A stretch of 64,000 nucleotides of DNA from the NCBI RefSeq assembly GCF_003604195.1, contig NZ_QXGR01000001.1, forward strand, positions 1-64,000, read 5' to 3'. Of this stretch, positions 59,077-64,000 are shown piece by piece. A model generated the notes under the pieces. The model saw only the letters and a list, made by a program, of their open reading frames with translations. It was not told the origin of the DNA and searched no databases. Each line of letters begins with the position of its first letter. The first letter of the stretch is position 1. Made by a program: the position numbers and the translations under genes. The DNA is from Simplicispira lacusdiani (lineage in GTDB: Bacteria > Pseudomonadota > Gammaproteobacteria > Burkholderiales > Burkholderiaceae_C).

Positions 59077-60084
59077 TCACAACGCAGGTGACAGCGCGGC
59101 TGCGGACCTCGGGCTGGTAGTGGCAAGGCTCAGCACCACGGCCAGCAGCAGTGCCGCCACCACGTTGTGCGCCAGGGCCACGCCCAAGGGCAGGCCGCCC
59201 AGCACCAGCCCCGCGCCCAGCGCCACCTGCAGGGCCAGCAGGCCGAGCACGGCGGCAGCGGCGGCTTGGCGCCCGCTGCGCCAGGCTGCGGCGGCTAGCG
59301 GCAGCAGCAGCAGCGCCACCAGCAGACCGCCCGCGCGGTGCAGCGCATGCACCCCCGCACCCGCGGGATTGCCGGGCTGGGCCGCGCCGGTCTGGGGTTC
59401 GTGCCAGGGGTCGAGCGTCTGCCAGGAGGCGGCGCTGGTATCGCATCCACCCAGCTGCGGGCAACTCAAGCCGGCATACCCGGCGCTGACCATGCCTCCC
59501 AGCGCCACATTGAGCACCAGCGCTGCAGCGCCCAGCCAGGCCCAGCGCGCCACGCCAGAGCCCGCATCGCGCCCCCGGCCCTCGGGCGCCCGGCCGGCCG
59601 CCAGCGCCATGCACACGCTGAGGGAGAACATCGCAAAACCGCCCAGCAGGTTGCCCAGGGTGACCGCCGGGATGCGCGCATTGGCCGTCCACCGCCCCAG
59701 CACCGCAAGGAACAGCGCCAGGAACAAGAGCCCCAGGGCCATGCGCCCCAGGGGCCAGAGCGCGGGGCGCGACCCCAGTGCCGTCATCACCATCACCAGG
59801 ACCAACAGCAGCGCGCTCGACGCGATCACGCGGTGCGCGAGGCGGGCCGCCGCCGTGGCGGTATCGGCCTCCTGTGCCGCCGCGCCCTGCTGTTGCGCGC
59901 GCAGTTCCTGCCCATAGCACTGCGGCCAGGGCTCGCAACCCAGCCCGGCCTTGGACAGCCGGATGAAGGCGCTCAGGCTGGTGATGACCAGCACCATCAC
60001 GGCGCACAGCCAAGCCATGCGGCGCAGCAGTTCCAGGCGCCGGCGGGAGGAAGGAAGGGTGGGATTAGCCGCTTCATCGGACAT
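59077..60084 (-). CDS. ctaA: COX15/CtaA-family haem A synthase
   Basis: This 335-aa membrane protein has about eight helices and the CtaA features ITSLSAFIRLSKAGLGCEPW, a first Cys pair (CEPWPQC), HRVIAS, a second Cys pair (CPQLGGC) and ALHRAGG and LAHNVVAALLL with haem-ligand histidines. It converts haem O to haem A. It is divergent from the haem-copper operon that contains the CyoE gene, so the window encodes both steps from haem B to haem A. The ATG giving MSDEAANPT is used; a TTG two codons upstream is possible. Confidence 0.88.
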   Translation of the reverse strand: MSDEAANPTLPSSRRRLELLRRMAWLCAVMVLVITSLSAFIRLSKAGLGCEPWPQCYGQELRAQQQGAAAQEADTATAAARLAHRVIASSALLLVLVMVMTALGSRPALWPLGRMALGLLFLALFLAVLGRWTANARIPAVTLGNLLGGFAMFSLSVCMALAAGRAPEGRGRDAGSGVARWAWLGAAALVLNVALGGMVSAGYAGLSCPQLGGCDTSAASWQTLDPWHEPQTGAAQPGNPAGAGVHALHRAGGLLVALLLLPLAAAAWRSGRQAAAAAVLGLLALQVALGAGLVLGGLPLGVALAHNVVAALLLAVVLSLATTSPRSAAALSPAL

Positions 60085-60265
60085 GCGCAAGGTTTCCTGT
60101 GGATTTTGTTGTCGAAAAAATACAGCTTACAAAACTGACACGCCACCCGATAGACAGACCATCCGCTCTGGCAAAAGATGCATGTCGTGTACTGGAAATC
60201 ACGTTTCGCAGCACATTCTTACGTCTTGTTTCTGGCGCGGCTAACTATTCATCCGCCATGAACTA

Positions 60266-60307
60266 TTGATTCAAATCATGCTTTTCTTGACGTTTCAGAT
60301 CAAGAAT
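60266..60307 (+). promoter_or_regulatory. FNR-type box and class II promoter of the haem-copper (candidate NOR) operon
   Basis: TTGAT-TCAA-ATCAT (60266-60279) matches the FNR consensus TTGAT-N4-ATCAA at nine of ten positions. A -10-like AAGAAT (60302-60307) sits exactly where a start at 60314 would place the box at -41.5. The leader to the first gene is then 27 nt. The remaining ctaA-side part of this 256-bp gap holds nothing else recognisable. Confidence 0.7.
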
Positions 60308-60340
60308 GTAAGGTACTTTCAGGTTTACCAAGGAGAAGAC

Positions 60341-60496
60341 ATGAACCACCATGAAGATGAGAATGAGAAAGTTCCGCTCATGCAACAGCTGTTGGACAAC
60401 CCGTTCCTGCTGCTGTTCCTGGGTGTGATGATCCCCATGATTGTGTACAACCTGTGGGGCGTCATCGACATCCTGACCATCCCAGCTGCCAAGTAA
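60341..60496 (+). CDS. Small single-helix membrane protein of the haem-copper complex
   Basis: This 51-aa protein has an acidic N-terminus (MNHHEDENEKVPL) and one TM (PFLLLFLGVMIPMIVYNLWG). A good Shine-Dalgarno (AAGGAG) precedes the ATG. It is 13 bp before the CuA subunit gene. It resembles the one-helix subunit IIa of ba3-type oxidases in size and position, so it is probably a structural subunit. Proteins this short are easily missed in annotation. Confidence 0.8.
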   Translation: MNHHEDENEKVPLMQQLLDNPFLLLFLGVMIPMIVYNLWGVIDILTIPAAK

Positions 60497-60509
60497 AGGA
60501 GCCTTACCC

Positions 60510-61049
60510 ATGAGCGCAATTCTTCCCCCCTCAGAGCGGCTGTGGTGGAAACACCCGCTAGACCGCCTCGAAGCCGTCTGGATCGGCATCGCCTTCATCT
60601 GGTGCATGGTCATGTTCTTCATGATGGTGCTGTGGCATATCTACGGCAAGCAGAACCTCTCGACCGAGACCTACAAGACCACCCCCGACAAGTTCACGGC
60701 CGCGACGCAGGCCATGGTGGACAAGCACACCGTCCGCACCGAAACCGACGAGAAGGTGCCGGTCGTGGCGCCCCCGGAAGGCTCCGACATCTACCTGATC
60801 GGCCGTCTGTGGAACTGGTGGCCCATCCTTGAACTGGAAAAGGGCAAGACCTACAAGCTGCATCTGACCTCCATGGACTACAACCATGGCTTCTCCCTGC
60901 AGCCCACCAACATCAACATCCAAGTGGTGCCGGGCTACGAGCACGTGATCAAGCTCACGCCGAACGAATCGGGCACCTTCTCCATCGTCTGCAACGAGTA
61001 CTGCGGCATCAACCACCACGCGATGGTGGGCCGCATCTACGTGAAGTGA
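60510..61049 (+). CDS. CuA-containing subunit II of a B-family-like haem-copper enzyme (candidate norSY-type NOR)
   Basis: This 179-aa membrane-anchored cupredoxin has one TM (residues about 18-45) and a periplasmic CuA domain. The CuA ligands are complete: His126 (DYNHGF), then CNEYCGINHHAM with Cys161, Glu163 carbonyl, Cys165, His169 and Met172. It would accept electrons from a cytochrome c or cupredoxin and pass them to the catalytic subunit. It is much shorter than A-family CoxB, as in ba3-type and norSY-type enzymes. Confidence 0.9.
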   Translation: MSAILPPSERLWWKHPLDRLEAVWIGIAFIWCMVMFFMMVLWHIYGKQNLSTETYKTTPDKFTAATQAMVDKHTVRTETDEKVPVVAPPEGSDIYLIGRLWNWWPILELEKGKTYKLHLTSMDYNHGFSLQPTNINIQVVPGYEHVIKLTPNESGTFSIVCNEYCGINHHAMVGRIYVK

Positions 61050-61067
61050 TAGGGCGGAGGAACTGAC

Positions 61068-62768
61068 ATGACTACTGCTACGACTTACCGCACCTGCCCG
61101 CGCTCGGGCCTGCAATTCGAGGCCCAGGCCGAGAAACTGATGATCGCCAACGCCTTCGTCGCCGTGGTGGCGCTGCTGGTGGGCGGTCTGCTGGCCATCG
61201 GCGTGGTGCTCACGCGCTGGCCCGCCGTTCACTGGCTCGCCGCCGACACCTTCTACATGGTGCTCACGGCCCACGGCATCGACATGCTGATCTTCTGGAT
61301 CATCTTCTTCGAAGTCGCCGTTCTGTACTTCGCCTCGTCCACGCTCTTGCGATGCCGCATCGCGACACCCAAGATCGCCTGGCTGGCCTTCGTGCTGATG
61401 GTCGTCGGCGCCGTGATGAACAACGTCTCGGTGTTCCAGGGCGGCTCCAGCGTGATGATGACCTCGTATGTGCCCATGATGGCGCACTGGTCGTTCTACC
61501 TGGGCCTGATCCTGTTCGCCGTCGGCGCGCTGATCGCCTGCTTCGTGTTCTTCGGCACGCTGGTCGTCGCCAAGCGCGAGAAGACCTTTGAAGGCTCGGT
61601 GCCCCTGGTGACCTTCGGTGCCACCACGGCCGCCATCATCGCCGTGTTCACCATCAGCTCCGGCGCCATCATCCTGATCCCGACCTTCCTGATGGCCATC
61701 GGCCTCATCAGCGAAGTCGATCCGCTGGTCTACCGCACCATCTGGTGGGCCTTCGGTCACTCGTCGCAACAGATCAACGTGGCAGCCCACATCTCGATCT
61801 GGTACGCCGTGGCCGCCATCGCCTTTGGCGCCAAGCCCATGTCCGAGCGCGTCAGCCGTGGCGCCTTCCTGCTGTACATCCTGTTCCTGCAGCTCGCCAG
61901 CGCCCACCACCTGCTTGCCGACCCCGGCATCAGCACCGAGTGGAAAGTGGTGAACACCAGCTACTTCATGTACTTCGCCGTGCTGGCCTCGATGATCCAC
62001 GCCCTGTCGATTCCTGGCGCCATGGAAGTGGCCCAGCGCGCCCGCGGCTACGACAAGGGCCTGTTCGAGTGGCTGCGCAAGGCACCCTGGAGCAACCCCG
62101 TGTTCTCCGGCGTGTTCATCTCCCTGGTGGGCTTCGGCTTCCTGGGCGGCATCACCGGCGTGATGATGGGTACCGAACAGCTGAACCTGCTGATCCACAA
62201 CACCATTTACGTTCCTGGCCACTTCCACGCCACCGTGGTGGTCGGCACGACGCTGACGTTCATGTCGCTGACGTACTTCCTGATCCCCGTGCTGTTCCGT
62301 CGCGAGATGATCAACCCGGGCCTGGCCAGGATTCAGCCCTACCTGTTCGGCTTCTCGATGTACTTCTTCTGCCTCGTGATGATGGGCGCCGGCACGCTGG
62401 GCGTTTCCCGCCGTCACTGGGACATGGCCTTCAGCGGCGCGGCCCTGGCCTATGAGTGGCCCGGCGCGGCCTACCTGATGATGGGTCTGGTTGGCATCGG
62501 CGGCCTGGTGGCCATCGTCGGCGGCGCGATCTACATCTACATCACCGTCGGCTCCCTCCTGTGGGGCAAGAAGCTCGACACCGGCACCGTGAGCGCCAAG
62601 TTCACCCCGCTGATGCGCGCCGCCCCCACCGCTGCTGCACAGACCTACGGTTCCGCAGGTTTCGTGGCCCCTGGCACCTTCGTGCTGGCCATGTTCTTCC
62701 TCGTGACCTTCGTGCTCTACTACTTCGTGAACTGGAAGTACCTCGGCCAGCTCTGGAGTCTCAGCTAA
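61068..62768 (+). CDS. Haem-copper catalytic subunit lacking the active-site Tyr (candidate nitric oxide reductase)
   Basis: This 566-aa protein has about 13 TMs. All metal ligands are present: low-spin haem His69 (TAHGIDM) and His387, high-spin haem His385 (GHFHA), and CuB His231, His280 and His281 (SAHHLL). In A- and B-family oxidases helix VI reads H-x3-Y, with the Tyr cross-linked to the His; here it reads HSSQQ, so position 235 is Gln. Loss of that Tyr is a hallmark of haem-copper nitric oxide reductases. Automatic pipelines would call this ba3-type cytochrome c oxidase subunit I. The FNR-type promoter, SenC neighbour and nos genes favour NO reduction to N2O. Confidence 0.88.
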   Translation: MTTATTYRTCPRSGLQFEAQAEKLMIANAFVAVVALLVGGLLAIGVVLTRWPAVHWLAADTFYMVLTAHGIDMLIFWIIFFEVAVLYFASSTLLRCRIATPKIAWLAFVLMVVGAVMNNVSVFQGGSSVMMTSYVPMMAHWSFYLGLILFAVGALIACFVFFGTLVVAKREKTFEGSVPLVTFGATTAAIIAVFTISSGAIILIPTFLMAIGLISEVDPLVYRTIWWAFGHSSQQINVAAHISIWYAVAAIAFGAKPMSERVSRGAFLLYILFLQLASAHHLLADPGISTEWKVVNTSYFMYFAVLASMIHALSIPGAMEVAQRARGYDKGLFEWLRKAPWSNPVFSGVFISLVGFGFLGGITGVMMGTEQLNLLIHNTIYVPGHFHATVVVGTTLTFMSLTYFLIPVLFRREMINPGLARIQPYLFGFSMYFFCLVMMGAGTLGVSRRHWDMAFSGAALAYEWPGAAYLMMGLVGIGGLVAIVGGAIYIYITVGSLLWGKKLDTGTVSAKFTPLMRAAPTAAAQTYGSAGFVAPGTFVLAMFFLVTFVLYYFVNWKYLGQLWSLS

Positions 62769-62782
62769 GCGGATACTGCGCC

Positions 62783-63682
62783 ATGCACACCACCACGCTC
62801 AAGCCCGCCGGGCGCAGTGCAGCGCAGTTGACGCGCGACGTCATCTCGCTGTTCAAGCTGCGCATTGGCGTGCTGATCATGATTACCGCGCTCGTGGGCA
62901 TGGCGGTCTCGCCCGGCCCCTCGCCCAGCATGGCACAGGTCCTCGTGCTGGCGCTGTCGGTGCTCATCGCGTCGGCGAGCGCGGGTGCGTTCAACCAGTA
63001 TGTCGAGCATGAAAGCGACCGCCTGATGGCGCGCACGCGCGGTCGCGCGTTCGCCACCGGTGCGCTGCCCCACCACCCTGCCTGGCTGGCCCTCATGGCC
63101 GTGCTGCTGGCGGGCGCGGTGGCGGCGGCGTGGCTGGTGCTCAACGGGATGGCCGCGCTGTACGTCTTCCTGGGCGCCTTCTTCTACGGGGTGGTCTACA
63201 CCCTGTGGCTGAAGCGCCGCAGCACGATGAACATCGTCATTGGCGGCCTGGCGGGCAGCTTCGCCGTGCTCGCGGGTGCGGCCGCCATCGACCCACAGCT
63301 CGGCCCCCTGCCCATGCTGCTGGCCCTCGTTCTGTTCCTCTGGACGCCACCCCACTTCTGGAGCCTGGCGATCGCCAACCGTGCCGATTACGCACAGGCG
63401 GGCGTTCCCATGCTGCCGGTCGTTGTCGGTCCCGAGCGCGCCGCGCGCACCGTGCTGTTCAGCACGGTGGCGCTGTTCGTGGCCTCGCTGCTGCCCATCG
63501 GCTTCGGCGCAGGTCCGGTCTATGCCGTTGGCGCTCTTGCCGGCGGCCTGCATTTCGTTCACAAATCCTGGCTGCTGGCGCGCGATACGAACCGCGCCAC
63601 CGCCATGGGTTCCTTCTTCGCATCGCTGGTGCAGTTGAGCGTCCTGCTGGTCGCCGCCTGCATCGACGGCTTCATGCGATAA
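62783..63682 (+). CDS. cyoE: Protohaem IX farnesyltransferase (haem O synthase)
   Basis: This 299-aa UbiA-family prenyltransferase (CyoE/CtaB) has about seven to nine TMs. The first aspartate-rich motif reads NQYVEHESDRLMARTRGR, with Glu where many homologues have Asp; a second region is ANRADYAQAGVPMLP. It farnesylates haem B to haem O, the substrate of CtaA. It lies 14 bp after the catalytic subunit gene, suggesting the enzyme uses haem O or A. The start MHTTTLKPAGRSAAQ is well placed. Confidence 0.92.
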   Translation: MHTTTLKPAGRSAAQLTRDVISLFKLRIGVLIMITALVGMAVSPGPSPSMAQVLVLALSVLIASASAGAFNQYVEHESDRLMARTRGRAFATGALPHHPAWLALMAVLLAGAVAAAWLVLNGMAALYVFLGAFFYGVVYTLWLKRRSTMNIVIGGLAGSFAVLAGAAAIDPQLGPLPMLLALVLFLWTPPHFWSLAIANRADYAQAGVPMLPVVVGPERAARTVLFSTVALFVASLLPIGFGAGPVYAVGALAGGLHFVHKSWLLARDTNRATAMGSFFASLVQLSVLLVAACIDGFMR

Positions 63683-63704
63683 CTCCCAGCGGCAGGAATT
63701 CCCC

Positions 63705-64000
63705 ATGCACGCCACAGTTCTTCTTCGCGGATACCTCGCGGTGGTGCTGTGCCTTGCCATGGGCCTGCTGCTGCCCCTTTCTTCCCAGGCCGCGTCGTCT
63801 CCCGACATGGGCCTGGACCGCGAGCAGGCCCTGCGCCTCAGCCAGGAAGCGATCGGCCGCAAAGTCGGCGACCACACCCTGCTCGACCGCGAGGGCCGGC
63901 CCGTGCGCCTGTCCTCCTACCGCGGCAAGCCGCTGCTGGTGAGCTTCATCTACACGGGCTGCTTCCAGGTCTGCCCCACCACCACGCGCTCGCTGCAGGA
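63705..64000 (+). CDS. SCO1/SenC-family copper chaperone, N-terminal part
   Basis: The first 98 codons of a SCO/SenC protein are present; the gene runs off the window. It has a signal or anchor (LRGYLAVVLCLAMGLLLPL, ending SSQAA), then the thioredoxin-like start RKVGDHTLLDREGRPVRLSS and the copper motif CFQVCP. SCO proteins load CuA sites, so its target is probably the CuA subunit encoded upstream. The gene order CuA subunit, catalytic subunit, (cyoE), senC matches norSY-senC operons described in ammonia oxidisers. Confidence 0.9.
   Translation, partial: MHATVLLRGYLAVVLCLAMGLLLPLSSQAASSPDMGLDREQALRLSQEAIGRKVGDHTLLDREGRPVRLSSYRGKPLLVSFIYTGCFQVCPTTTRSLQ

Noticed and set aside
60286..60303. A second FNR-like box TTGAC...ATCAA in the candidate NOR leader
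   Set aside because: The spacer between half-sites is seven bases instead of four, which is not compatible with FNR-type dimer binding.
61068..62768. Annotation of the catalytic subunit as an ordinary ba3 cytochrome c oxidase
   Set aside because: The helix VI His is not followed by Tyr four residues on (HSSQQ), and the promoter is FNR-type. Oxidase function is not excluded but is not the best reading.

Overview
The window is about 64 kb of high-GC chromosomal DNA from a betaproteobacterium, most likely a denitrifying member of the Comamonadaceae (Acidovorax, Alicycliphilus, Diaphorobacter or a relative). The evidence is the str ribosomal operon order, the lptD-surA-rsmA block, a clade I Tat-type nosZ, and a dispersed intergenic repeat family that I associate with this family. 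I see no insertion sequence, prophage, tRNA, rRNA or CRISPR array. The gene content is chromosomal and tightly packed, with many ATGA stop/start overlaps.

Layout. 1-3.7 kb: rpsL-rpsG-fusA-tuf (minus strand). 3.8-7.7 kb: a D,D-carboxypeptidase, an alpha/beta hydrolase, a thioredoxin-like ferredoxin, a VanZ-family protein and hemJ. 7.7-7.8 kb: a candidate structured small RNA on the minus strand. 7.9-8.9 kb: hemB. 9-17.4 kb: signalling genes, comprising a MASE1/PAS/HisKA_2 kinase coupled to a REC-ANTAR regulator, a GGDEF-EAL protein coupled to a chemoreceptor, and a second chemoreceptor. 17.6-22.6 kb: marC and creB-creC-creD plus a small downstream ORF, with tandem cre-tags before creD. 22.6-31.9 kb: a complete nitrous oxide reductase operon (DUF2946-nosZ-nosR-nosD-nosF-nosY-nosL-nosL2). 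32.2-33.7 kb: a cytochrome c5-like lipoprotein and an ApbE/NosX flavin transferase. 33.7-40.3 kb: rsmA-surA-lptD, amgK and rsmE. 40.3-51.0 kb: a sulfide/efflux cluster under an ArsR-type regulator, with RND pump, MFP, AhpD-like protein, TolC-like channel and two SQR-like flavoproteins. 51-56.3 kb: TetR-MFP-ABC permease-ABC ATPase-OprM exporter. 56.5-59 kb: a GGDEF protein and an acyl-CoA dehydrogenase. 59-64 kb: a COX15/CtaA protein divergent from a haem-copper operon (small membrane protein, CuA subunit, catalytic subunit, CyoE, SCO/SenC).

How the parts connect. The haem-copper catalytic subunit keeps all six metal-ligand histidines but has Gln where oxidases have the cross-linked Tyr of helix VI. 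Together with its CuA subunit, SenC and an FNR-type promoter, this makes it a candidate nitric oxide reductase of the norSY-senC (sNOR/eNOR-like) kind rather than an oxidase. It would produce the N2O that NosZ consumes. Both units have an FNR/Dnr-type box about 41 bp upstream of an inferred start point, and a third perfect box lies before the MASE1 kinase/ANTAR pair. NosZ and the neighbouring cytochrome both carry a lipobox followed by an Ala/Pro-rich tether, suggesting a membrane-anchored N2O respiration chain.

Structure outside genes is unusually rich. There are eight copies of a 60-70 bp palindromic repeat (several supplying stop codons or filling whole intergenic gaps), three copies of a second, longer GC-rich repeat, an 18-bp operator shared by two overlapping face-to-face promoters, and a candidate small RNA with an anti-Shine-Dalgarno loop. 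All functional statements rest on motif reading by eye; no database search or structure prediction was run.
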